Source: an uncultured Porphyromonadaceae bacterium (GTDB lineage: Bacteria; Bacteroidota; Bacteroidia; Bacteroidales; Muribaculaceae). Taken from it: a DNA stretch of 19,587 nt. The stretch is from assembly GCA_947176355.1 (NCBI GenBank), contig CAMWQY010000009.1, positions 1 to 19,587 of the forward strand, in the 5' to 3' direction. The notes beneath the pieces were generated by a model, which was not told the origin of the DNA, ran no database searches, and saw nothing but the letters and a program-made list of their open reading frames with translations. Each line of letters starts with the position of its first letter. Within the stretch, counting starts at the first letter, position 1. A program made the translations under genes and the position numbers. This document shows, piece by piece, positions 13,186 through 19,558 of the stretch.

Positions 13186-15273
13186 TTAGTTATTATTGAA
13201 GGCATCTACAAAAACGAGTTCAACCTTAATACGACGAAATTCACCACCCGTACCATCAGTTATATCAATGAAAGTCTTATAGTCAATGTCCATATCCTTA
13301 AGGCCCTTTACATCATTCTGAATATAATCTTTGACACCTGTGGCACGAAGGAATGCGAGCTGATCATTCTCCTTAATTCCATTGGCCTTATTGATGGAAA
13401 TAGCCGTAAGAGCTCCATTCTCATATACGGGTTCTTCAAAGAAATCCCCATATATGCCATTATATGCAATCTTACTCTTAATAGGGAGAGCATCAGCCAT
13501 ACCTGTGATCTTTACAAGCAATTTCTTTCCAGGTTTCACATACTGAGCAAAGTCCGATTCAAGAGCAGTCTTAATTATCTCAAGCATAGACTTAGCAGCA
13601 GGCGATTCATTGACAGTGTATTTACCCGGAGCAAAATCTTCTATAGCTGAGAAGCCGGGATCTACTTCATAAGAGAAATCAATCAGATAGTTGGTAATAT
13701 TATTTCCATTATTATCTTTATCGGAGACCACCTTAGAATTAACATTAAAATGAGTGTGATCGCTAACCTTTTCCTGTTTTTTAGCAAGTGAAATGATATT
13801 ATCTTTTATGTCTTGAAGTTTAATTTCTTCCAATCCACTTTGCTGCATTAGCTCAAGAGGCACGAAATTTTCATTAGCCATAAGAAAAGCAAGCGACTGA
13901 CGTTCTAAATTATCGAAAGTATATGTCTTGCCGGTATTCTTATTGAAAACCTCGGCATAAATAAGCTCAAACTTATCGTTAGGAGTAAGACCATATTTGG
14001 CTTTGCGAAATTCCAAGTCATTACCGCTTGTGAACGATAGAAGTTCGTTTTCAGGCACGGTAAGATATACCGGAGGCATATTATCGAAATTAATGGCCAG
14101 AGTATTAGACTCAGGGCTATAGTTACCAAGCGACACTTCTGACATGGCGACAAGATTATCAGCCATTCGAGTAGCAATTTCTTCTTCAAATATCCTCATC
14201 TGAGCCATACGGCTTTCATCAGTGACACGAAGATTGTATTCTTCAAGAGTTTCGCCCGGCATCATTTTGAGCCAGTCGTTCATCCTATCATTGAGTTCGT
14301 CGGCGAGAAGTTTAGTATAATTAGGAGCAAGGGAACTCATGAGTTTATATGTGATGTTCTTGTCGGTAGTGTAGGCAAGATAAAGGTTGCCCTTCTTATC
14401 TTTCACGAAACGAGCATAGCTCATTCCTCCGGTCTCATCCTCTACGAAATCCCTTTCGGTATCATCCAAACGGTTTACCACCGCAATACGGTTGTCACCG
14501 GTCACTACCGACACATATTTATCATCAGGATTGAATGAAAGAGATGCCGATATTCCGAGACCGTCGATGCTTCCCATCGTAAGGTAGTCCAAAGTATCGT
14601 AAAAATGCAGCACTCCATCGGAAGTTAGTATAGCCAAAAGGTCGTTTCCATTGGAGAAGGCCATGTCGGTAATGTCATCGTCGAATTCAATGGATTTTTT
14701 GAAATCACCTTCCTGCACATTATAAACATCTACCTGTCTGCTGCTTACTACAGCCATAGTTTCGGCATCAGGACTAAAGCATATCAGAGACACAGGGAGA
14801 GAGTTGACTAGTGACAGCTCCTTTACATTAGAGAACGTACGGGCATCAACAAACGTCACTTTACCGGGAGTAGAGAAGACAAGACATCGGGCATCTGGCG
14901 TATAGGCAATATCAGAAATATCCGATATGTCTTTGAACGAATGGATCTTCTGTCCTGATTTCCAAAGACTATAGACTTCAATCGTGGATTTCCCAGCCTT
15001 CCCCTTCTCAAGAATCGCGAATGATGTGCCAGAAGGATTTACCCTCATCCTGGTGACGGGATAGCTTCCGGAAGCCATCTGCAAGCCACGTAGGTTGTAG
15101 GCCTTATTGCCAGAATTGTAATACATATTGAAGAGATAGTTGTCGACGCTCACTGGTTTGTATTTCTGGGGATAGACATAAAGATCGTTAGGCTGATTGT
15201 CTTGGCTCCAGAGTGGCATAGAAGAAACAAAAGGAGAAGCAGCAAGCAGAAAGCAAAGTAGTGGTACTCTCAT
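13186..15273 (-). CDS. Secreted beta-propeller protein with caspase-partner domain and OmpA-like C-terminus
   Basis: The frame opens at a TTG (15309), but the ATG at 15273 gives a clean signal peptide (MRVPLLCFLLAASPFVSSMP), so I use it (695 residues). Residues ~60-320 are WD40-like propeller blades (ISDIAYTPDARCLVFSTPG, VSLICFSPDAETMAVVSS, ITDMAFSNGNDLLAILTSDG). Residues ~334-456 (PGETLEEYNLRV to TGKTYTFD) match the middle domain of the caspase next door. The last ~140 residues look like a divergent OmpA/MotB domain: ESPAAKSMLEIIKTAL, ITGMAD (GHTD position, D594), NDQLAFLRATGVKDYI (636-651; the N and R643 that hold peptidoglycan in OmpA are kept) and GGEFRRIKVELVF, with a ~40-residue insert. 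It is first in the operon. A scaffold that holds or gates the protease at the wall is inferred. Confidence 0.72.
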   Translation of the reverse strand: MRVPLLCFLLAASPFVSSMPLWSQDNQPNDLYVYPQKYKPVSVDNYLFNMYYNSGNKAYNLRGLQMASGSYPVTRMRVNPSGTSFAILEKGKAGKSTIEVYSLWKSGQKIHSFKDISDISDIAYTPDARCLVFSTPGKVTFVDARTFSNVKELSLVNSLPVSLICFSPDAETMAVVSSRQVDVYNVQEGDFKKSIEFDDDITDMAFSNGNDLLAILTSDGVLHFYDTLDYLTMGSIDGLGISASLSFNPDDKYVSVVTGDNRIAVVNRLDDTERDFVEDETGGMSYARFVKDKKGNLYLAYTTDKNITYKLMSSLAPNYTKLLADELNDRMNDWLKMMPGETLEEYNLRVTDESRMAQMRIFEEEIATRMADNLVAMSEVSLGNYSPESNTLAINFDNMPPVYLTVPENELLSFTSGNDLEFRKAKYGLTPNDKFELIYAEVFNKNTGKTYTFDNLERQSLAFLMANENFVPLELMQQSGLEEIKLQDIKDNIISLAKKQEKVSDHTHFNVNSKVVSDKDNNGNNITNYLIDFSYEVDPGFSAIEDFAPGKYTVNESPAAKSMLEIIKTALESDFAQYVKPGKKLLVKITGMADALPIKSKIAYNGIYGDFFEEPVYENGALTAISINKANGIKENDQLAFLRATGVKDYIQNDVKGLKDMDIDYKTFIDITDGTGGEFRRIKVELVFVDAFNNN

Positions 15274-15315
15274 ATAACAAAAAACATAGCCGTGATTCCC
15301 AGACAGCAAAGTTTA

Positions 15316-15630
15316 TAAACAGAAAAGCGTGGAATCCGTACTTAATTGCTCGTCCTGCTATCAAGGCCTTCGCATTGCCCACTCTGTAGAACGAGCAACG
15401 CAGAAGCCCACGCTAAGATATGTAACACTCAATTAATTCCATACATTCACATGTACAGAATCAATGGAATATAGCTACAATCCACTGGCATCTACCGTTG
15501 CTTCATTCTTGACAGAGTTAGAAGTTGCGAAGTTCTGATAGCCAAGAATCAAGCGCCAAGTAACGCTTTTTAATATGTCAGTTGCATCCCTACCCACATA
15601 CCCACCGACCGGGGCACTGCATATCGGTCT
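15316..15630 (-). ncRNA. Candidate structured RNA (~315 nt) preceding the caspase/pilin operon
   Basis: This stretch has no credible ORF but dense complementarity. In transcript order: arms 15616-15624 / 15573-15582 (9 pairs, one bulge); 15543-15554 / 15500-15511 (11 of 12 pairs) with a small inner stem around CGC; 15465-15470 / 15436-15441 enclosing TACAT-GTGA-ATGTA, a stem capped by a GNRA tetraloop on this strand; and a long hairpin 15408-15414 / 15326-15332 plus 15389-15398 / 15346-15355 with an asymmetric internal loop. The last stem is followed by TTTTCTGTTT, terminator-like. A perfect promoter lies just upstream (15638-15669). It is not tmRNA, RNase P RNA or a tRNA by eye. It could be a stand-alone sRNA (6S-like long-hairpin layout is one thought) or the 5' leader of the operon. 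Confidence 0.6.
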
Positions 15631-15637
15631 GCGAACG

Positions 15638-15669
15638 CAAAATTACAAAATTATTTTCAATACTGCAAA
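15638..15669 (-). promoter_or_regulatory. Perfect Bacteroidota promoter for the structured RNA/operon
   Basis: On the minus strand TTTG (15666-15669), exactly 20 bases, TAATTTTG (15638-15645): both boxes match the consensus fully. Transcription should start near 15631, just after the stop of the FN3-like lipoprotein gene, and run into the structured RNA. No equally good promoter is seen between the RNA and the first operon gene. Confidence 0.78.
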
Positions 15670-15701
15670 ATTTATTTTTAAATTTCTATATTGTTTATAT
15701 T

Positions 15702-16541
15702 CTAGATTAAAACATCCAAATAATCCGGTATTCTTATTCCTAATTCTTCTCCATTCCAATTGTATATGTCCATATACTCCAGACCGCCAACAATCTCTAA
15801 ATAATATCTTCCGCTCTCCGGAAACTCAATATACACGCTGTCAAAGCGACCATAATTCTCATCTAAACAATAACTTTTGAAATTCTTCATATCTGGAGAT
15901 GTTGAAACTCTTAATTCCGGGTCTTTTACCCATCTAAGTCCGTATGGCATTGAAATATATATATATGCTTTACCAGCTGAATAAAAATAAATATTATATT
16001 TTATCTCATTGATTAATCCGGAGTAATCTCCCGACTTTGGAGTAGTGAAGGAATAGCCATTGAAATAATAATCAGAATATATACAACGATCACCGTTAGA
16101 ATTGTAAAATATAATTTCTGCATTCACTACCTCATAGTAAGTAGTATTCGGCTTAAGGTTATCGAAAAAACGGGGAAATGTATTATTTGCGTACATCATC
16201 CCAAAAATGTAATCTCCATATATTAAATTTTCCACCTTAATTGGAGTTGTATCATCCGGCTTCGTTTCAGTCAGACATACTTTAACCTGATCATCAGACA
16301 GAGAATATTCACAATCCTCAGGGAGCATTGGCATAACTAATGCTGTAGTCGGGGTAATTGCTGATGCAGAAAATTCCCATTGAAGATCTATCTTCTCATA
16401 CTCCTCATTTGGAGTATCATGTTTACAAGAACCCATCAAACACAACACACCGCTAAAGATAATAAGTTTAATATTTAGAATGAACCTTCTCTGTACTTCC
16501 AGTAGGCCTTTAAACGAGTGAAATTCAGTTTTTTTATTCAT
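15702..16541 (-). CDS. Lipoprotein with FN3-like domain, function unknown
   Basis: 279 residues. The first ~17 residues are polar; the signal then runs RRFILNIKLIIFSGVLCLMGSC, with lipobox LMGSC (C39). No later Met is available, so the long n-region is probably real. The N-terminal half of the mature protein resembles a fibronectin III/Ig fold: SASAITPTTALVMPML, then NLKPNTTYYEVVNAEIIF and SFTTP, the usual end of Bacteroidota surface FN3 domains. The C-terminal half (~175-275) is another beta domain rich in Tyr (YNIYFYSAGKAYIYISM, YIEFPESGRYYLEIVGGLEY). It has its own promoter (16606-16637) and ends ahead of the promoter of the structured RNA. G+C is lower than in the flanking lyase and esterase genes, like the pilin genes. 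I do not recognise a family. Confidence 0.7.
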   Translation of the reverse strand: MNKKTEFHSFKGLLEVQRRFILNIKLIIFSGVLCLMGSCKHDTPNEEYEKIDLQWEFSASAITPTTALVMPMLPEDCEYSLSDDQVKVCLTETKPDDTTPIKVENLIYGDYIFGMMYANNTFPRFFDNLKPNTTYYEVVNAEIIFYNSNGDRCIYSDYYFNGYSFTTPKSGDYSGLINEIKYNIYFYSAGKAYIYISMPYGLRWVKDPELRVSTSPDMKNFKSYCLDENYGRFDSVYIEFPESGRYYLEIVGGLEYMDIYNWNGEELGIRIPDYLDVLI

Positions 16542-16605
16542 GACGATACAAAATATGCAATGGTGGGAGGTGTTTTACGCAATGAAAAGTATATTTTTTA
16601 TAACG

Positions 16606-16637
16606 CAAAGGTAATGAAAAAACATTGATAAAACATA
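16606..16637 (-). promoter_or_regulatory. Promoter of the FN3-like lipoprotein gene
   Basis: Minus strand TATG (16634-16637), 20 bases, TACCTTTG (16606-16613). The -7 box is a perfect TAnnTTTG and the -33 box is 3 of 4. The predicted start near 16599 leaves a leader of about 57 bases. Confidence 0.6.
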
Positions 16638-16656
16638 TAAAATAAAATTAATTTAT

Positions 16657-16664
16657 TATTTTTG
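16657..16664 (+). promoter_or_regulatory. -7 box of a plus-strand promoter before the truncated Tat-signal gene
   Basis: TATTTTTG matches TAnnTTTG fully and lies 29 bases before the ATG at 16694. No TTTG is found at the proper distance upstream. It is divergent from, and next to, the promoter of the FN3-like lipoprotein gene. Confidence 0.4.
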
Positions 16665-16693
16665 CATTTGAATTGACAAAAATGGCTTGAACT

Positions 16694-16831
16694 ATGAACG
16701 GCAGACGTGACTTTCTAAAGAAATTTGCATGCGCGGCTTGCTCAAAAAAAAGTAGATGTGTTATTATTATCACGCAAAGGCGCAAAGGGGCAGAGTTTTA
16801 TCAACGATTAACGATAAACGATCAATTATAG
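16694..16831 (+). pseudogene. Truncated gene retaining a twin-arginine signal start
   Basis: A 45-codon frame starts MNGRRDFLKKFACAACSKKS. RRDFLKK is a full Tat consensus (R-R-x-F-L-K), as at the start of Bacteroidota GFO/IDH/MocA-type oxidoreductases and other Tat cargo. The hydrophobic h-region fails after ~6 residues. By codon ~27 the frame enters a dispersed non-coding repeat (from 16771; peptide TQRRKGAE) and stops at 16831. A promoter-like -7 box sits at the right distance upstream. The simplest reading is the 5' end of a Tat-exported enzyme gene whose remainder was lost when the repeat arrived or by a nearby deletion. The parent family cannot be named from 20 residues. Confidence 0.5.
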
Positions 16832-16966
16832 CTTCGCTACTTGGTTTTGGCAAGATCGCAATGATTGCCGGCTGCTACGCATCGCCCGGAGTACGCAGAG
16901 GAAGCTACACAGTTTTTAAATTCTGAATATTGGGCTACAATGAATTAGGACAAGCAAAACTTAAAT
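16771..16966 (+). repeat. Dispersed ~190-bp intergenic repeat, copy A
   Basis: Starts cacgcaaaggcgcaaag and includes gcttcgct, ggttttggcaag, cggagtacgcagagg-aagctac and ctacaatgaattagg-acaagcaaaacttaaat. The same blocks in the same order and strand recur at 18787-18966. It is G+C-richer in the centre and A/T-rich at the end, with no ORF of its own. The end lies 42 bases before the esterase start, so it forms most of that gene's upstream region; I see no clear promoter in the last 40 bases. Confidence 0.75.
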
Positions 16967-17008
16967 TATTAACTAAAAATCTTAAATCATACCATATCAA
17001 TATCTATC

Positions 17009-18142
17009 ATGAAAAGACTTTTTATCGCATCGCTTCTTGCTATGGCAGGAGCATGCCTGAACAGTGCATACGCACAATTTCATCAAATGCCGGACGAATC
17101 AGGACTGCCCGGGAAACGTGGAACCCTCAACGTGCGCAGCGCACAGTATCCTCGTCTGCTTCCAGACAACCGGATGGAGTTTAAGGTGAAAGCTCCCAAC
17201 GCTCAGAAGGTTCAGATCGACCTCGGCAAGAAATATGACCTTACGAAAAATGCCGAAGGTGAATGGCATGGCATTACTGAGCCTCTTACTCCGGGATTCC
17301 ATTATTATTTCCTTGTGATTGACGATGTGCAGGTTGCTGACCCGGCAAGTGAGTCCTTCTACGGCTGCAGCATGCACTCGAGTGGCGTTGAAATCCCTTA
17401 CCCGGAAAGTGATAACCGTTTTTACATAGCAGACGTACCACATGGCGACGTGAGGATGAAGCGTTACTATTCCACCACTGCCGGCGATTGGCGTCGCGCA
17501 TACGTGTATTGTCCGCCGGGCTATGACAGTTCGAATGAATCCTATCCGGTGCTCTATCTCCAGCATGGCGGTGGAGAGGACGAGAGGGGTTGGGCTACCC
17601 AGGGACGCACCGACATCATCATGGACAATCTCATCGCCCAAGGTAAGGCAACTCCGATGATCATAGTGATGGGAGACGGAAACACATCGGATTTTGAGAA
17701 AGAGTTGCTCAACGATATAATACCTATGACTGAGAAGAATTTCCGCGTGAAGCCGGGACGTGAGAACCGAGCTCTTGCAGGACTGTCGATGGGCGGAATC
17801 CAGACACTCAACACCGGTATACCAAATCTTGATAAGTTTGCCTACTTAGGAGTATTCAGCTCGGGATGGTTTGCCAATCCGAATCCATTTGGCGTTATGA
17901 TGGACTCGGAAAAGTATTACAATATGCTGAAGGATAACAAGGACAAATACAACGATGAGCTTCAGGTGTTCTGGCTTTCGATGGGAGGCAAAGAGGATAT
18001 CGCGTATGAGAACTGCAGGGTGATGCGCGACAGATTCGATAAGATCGGCATAAAGTATGATTACTTCGAGACTCCCGGAGGACACACTTGGCCGGTATGG
18101 CGCGAAAGCCTATATCAATTTGCACCTCTTATCTTCAAATGA
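17009..18142 (+). CDS. Secreted CE1-family carbohydrate esterase (feruloyl/acetyl-xylan esterase-like)
   Basis: 377 residues, signal peptide MKRLFIASLLAMAGACLNSAYA (cut before QFHQ). Residues ~37-140 form an E-set/CBM48-like beta domain (MEFKVKAPNAQKVQIDLG, PGFHYYFLVIDDVQVADP). Residues ~150-375 are the esterase D alpha/beta hydrolase fold: RAYVYCPPGYD, YPVLYLQHGGGEDERGW, the nucleophile elbow GLSMGG (S260), the acid most likely D330 (GGKEDIAYE) and H359 (GGHTWPVW). Such enzymes remove feruloyl or acetyl groups from hemicellulose and commonly serve xylan-use loci. All catalytic residues are present and the length is usual. There are no sugar-use neighbours apart from the distant lyase-like gene. 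It ends exactly next to the stop of the convergent muramidase. Acyl specificity is not predictable. Confidence 0.87.
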   Translation: MKRLFIASLLAMAGACLNSAYAQFHQMPDESGLPGKRGTLNVRSAQYPRLLPDNRMEFKVKAPNAQKVQIDLGKKYDLTKNAEGEWHGITEPLTPGFHYYFLVIDDVQVADPASESFYGCSMHSSGVEIPYPESDNRFYIADVPHGDVRMKRYYSTTAGDWRRAYVYCPPGYDSSNESYPVLYLQHGGGEDERGWATQGRTDIIMDNLIAQGKATPMIIVMGDGNTSDFEKELLNDIIPMTEKNFRVKPGRENRALAGLSMGGIQTLNTGIPNLDKFAYLGVFSSGWFANPNPFGVMMDSEKYYNMLKDNKDKYNDELQVFWLSMGGKEDIAYENCRVMRDRFDKIGIKYDYFETPGGHTWPVWRESLYQFAPLIFK

Positions 18143-18706
18143 TCATAAGGAATTGATGCGTCGCAACCAGCCTGATCTAAATTTGGCGTTGGCAGGACGC
18201 GATTGACATATACGATTCGTGTAGGTTATCCTTTCTCGTTTTAGAGATTCGAATAACTCTGCCGGATTGCGGGCATTGACGGCATAGAGGGTTTTCTGAC
18301 CTACTATGCCGTCTGCTATTACGCCGAGCACCCGCTGCGGGAGAGTTATGCCGTAGCTGCCACTGGTCCATACCCAGTCAACGAGCATCTCGGCGACCCT
18401 TTGGTCTGTTATCTGATCAGCTTGCCAACGGTCCCAGAACATGGTCTTTAGAATGTCGAGCCATTCTTCATAATTTAGTTTGGAAAAATCGACTGAAGAA
18501 TGGATGTTACGCCCATTTCTTCGGCAATAGTCCTTGTAGGTTCCTATCGTCACGCCGACAAGGGTTGCCCCTCCCCTATCTGCGGGATCGTTGGCAATGC
18601 CACGAGCTTTTGCTTTGGCGTATAGCGTTTCATTGGAGAGGTTTTTATCTTGAATACCGGTTTCCCATAAGATGAGGAATGGAATTATTTTTTCGAGTTG
18701 AGCCAT
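18143..18706 (-). CDS. GH108-type N-acetylmuramidase with C-terminal peptidoglycan-binding domain (phage endolysin-like)
   Basis: 187 residues. The N-terminal part has the GH108 features: the helix IIPFLILWETGIQDK with the likely catalytic E15 (family E-G-G), then DPADRGGATLVGVTIGTYKDYCR (~40-62, the DP-x-D-x-GGAT-x-x-G-(I/V)T signature) and FWDRWQADQI. The C-terminal part matches the PG_binding_3 type (LPQRVLGVIADGIVGQKTLYAVN, then ESLKRERITYTNRI...GWLRRI). It cuts the MurNAc-GlcNAc bond. There is no signal peptide, as in phage endolysins that need a holin. The convergent esterase stop abuts it directly. Upstream on the same strand, 336 bases away past a repeat, is a spanin-like lipoprotein. 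Domesticated or relic prophage lysin is the likely status. Confidence 0.85.
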   Translation of the reverse strand: MAQLEKIIPFLILWETGIQDKNLSNETLYAKAKARGIANDPADRGGATLVGVTIGTYKDYCRRNGRNIHSSVDFSKLNYEEWLDILKTMFWDRWQADQITDQRVAEMLVDWVWTSGSYGITLPQRVLGVIADGIVGQKTLYAVNARNPAELFESLKRERITYTNRICQSRPANAKFRSGWLRRINSL

Positions 18707-18711
18707 GATAC

Positions 18712-18759
18712 TTAATTTAAAATTTTGAATATATTTAATTTTGAATTTTGAATAAATTA
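18712..18759. repeat. A/T-rich tandem filler (ttttgaat type) in the muramidase leader
   Basis: Several imperfect copies of an 8-base unit (ttttgaat / attttgaa) immediately upstream of the muramidase ATG. Same character as the tatA leader repeat. It may supply the A/T-rich ribosome entry region. Confidence 0.5.
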
Positions 18760-18786
18760 CTCAACTTTCGCATACTCAAAAAAACT

Positions 18787-18966
18787 CACGCAGAGAGTGC
18801 AAAGGCGCAAAGTTTCAATGATTTTGGGAAGCTTCGCGTCGCGGTTATGGCAAGCTCGCCGAGAGTACGGCCTGCTTCGCCTCGGCCGGAGAACGCAGAG
18901 AAAGCTACGCTATTGGATAGATTTAAGAATTGAACTACAATGAAATAGAACAATTAAAACTTGAAT
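18787..18966 (+). repeat. Dispersed ~190-bp intergenic repeat, copy B
   Basis: Shares with copy A, in order: gcaaaggcgcaaag, gcttcgcg, ggttatggcaag, cggagaacgcagag-aaagctac, atttaagaattgaa and ctacaatgaaatag-aacaattaaaacttgaat. Same orientation. It fills most of the 336-base gap between the spanin-like gene and the muramidase. The rest of that gap (to 19042) is A/T filler and a short unassigned stretch with no gene that I can see. Confidence 0.75.
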
Positions 18967-18976
18967 AATTTTAATG

Positions 18977-19000
18977 GAGAATTGAGAATTTAGAATTTAG
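18977..19000. repeat. A/T-rich tandem filler (gaatttag type)
   Basis: Imperfect 7-8-base units (gagaatt, gagaattta, gaatttag) directly after repeat copy B. This is the fourth example of this filler type in the window. Confidence 0.45.
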
Positions 19001-19042
19001 TTTTGGGTGGTTATTTGAGGATTAAGAATGGAGATGGTAGGA

Positions 19043-19525
19043 TTATCGGGATCGGCTGATTTTTATGATAAGGATGATTATTATAATGAAAAAGATGATT
19101 TTGATCCAAGTTGAGGATGATATGGGAATTGATGTATTGGTTTTTGTTGCAGATGTCGTTGTTTTTGTGGACTTTTCTTGAGATGTGGCAGTTATGCTGT
19201 CGGAGGTTACGACCGAGGCTTCTGATTGTTTATGAGTGTTTTGGTGCATTAGATATGCAGACTTTAGCCCTTTGATAGAGACTTCTCCATTAGGGTGGAT
19301 TTTAATCTCTCCGGCTCCGTCGGAAAATTCAAGATGGTCTTGGGCAATACACGAGGATATGGATTCAGTTTTTTCGATATTGGTTAAGGAATGGACGCTC
19401 AGGTCTGTTTGGACTATACACGAGTCATTGGCTGAGGAGTTGGATACTTCTACTGTCTTGTGGCTTCTGCATGCAGAGAATGCAATGACAATGAATAAGA
19501 TAGGGAATTTCAGGGAATGCTTCAT
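19043..19525 (-). CDS. Lipoprotein with C-terminal membrane segment (unimolecular-spanin-like)
   Basis: The frame opens with a TTG at 19543, but that codon lies within a perfect -7 box (19541-19548), so the ATG at 19525 must be the start (160 residues). The N-terminus MKHSLKFPILFIVIAFSAC gives a lipidated C19. The mature protein is polar, Ser/Thr-rich and mostly low-complexity, with a short beta-like core (LEFSDGAGEIKIHPNGEVSIKGL, ~65-87) and a Thr/Lys/Ser linker (~110-138). It ends in one very hydrophobic helix (WIKIIFFIIIIILIIKI, 140-156) with a basic tail. Lipid at one end and a membrane helix at the other is the topology of phage u-spanins, which join inner and outer membranes. The nearby endolysin-like gene supports this. 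No sequence family is recognised, so function is inferred from topology and context. Confidence 0.62.
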   Translation of the reverse strand: MKHSLKFPILFIVIAFSACRSHKTVEVSNSSANDSCIVQTDLSVHSLTNIEKTESISSCIAQDHLEFSDGAGEIKIHPNGEVSIKGLKSAYLMHQNTHKQSEASVVTSDSITATSQEKSTKTTTSATKTNTSIPISSSTWIKIIFFIIIIILIIKISRSR

Positions 19526-19535
19526 AAGGGATTTT

Positions 19536-19558
19536 TTCTGCAAAGTTACAATGCAGAA
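19536..19558 (-). promoter_or_regulatory. -7 promoter box embedded in an inverted repeat (possible operator)
   Basis: On the minus strand TAACTTTG (19541-19548) is a perfect TAnnTTTG; no TTTG is found at -33. The box lies within TTCTGCA-N9-TGCAGAA (19536-19542 / 19552-19558), and a wider pair ataaggga / tcccttat (19524-19531 / 19569-19576) encloses it. A repressor that covers the promoter would fit this arrangement. Confidence 0.45.

Noticed and set aside
15273..15309. TTG start at 15309 for the propeller protein
   Set aside because: The upstream codons add a polar stretch before a perfect signal peptide that starts at the ATG at 15273.
15188..15382. 64-residue minus-strand frame across the 3' end of the structured RNA and the propeller gene start
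   Set aside because: It overlaps the signal peptide of a real gene in another frame and the RNA hairpin; low-complexity peptide with no family.
15316..15630. tmRNA or RNase P RNA identity for the structured RNA
   Set aside because: The tRNA-like ends and tag frame of tmRNA and the conserved GAGGAAAGTCC core of RNase P RNA are absent.
17099..17641. 180-residue minus-strand frame opposite the CE1 esterase
   Set aside because: The esterase on the plus strand has all catalytic motifs; the antisense frame has none and is a codon-bias shadow.
18748..18933. 61-residue plus-strand frame reading THAESAKAQ in repeat copy B
   Set aside because: It is the chance translation of the dispersed repeat and has no counterpart frame in copy A.
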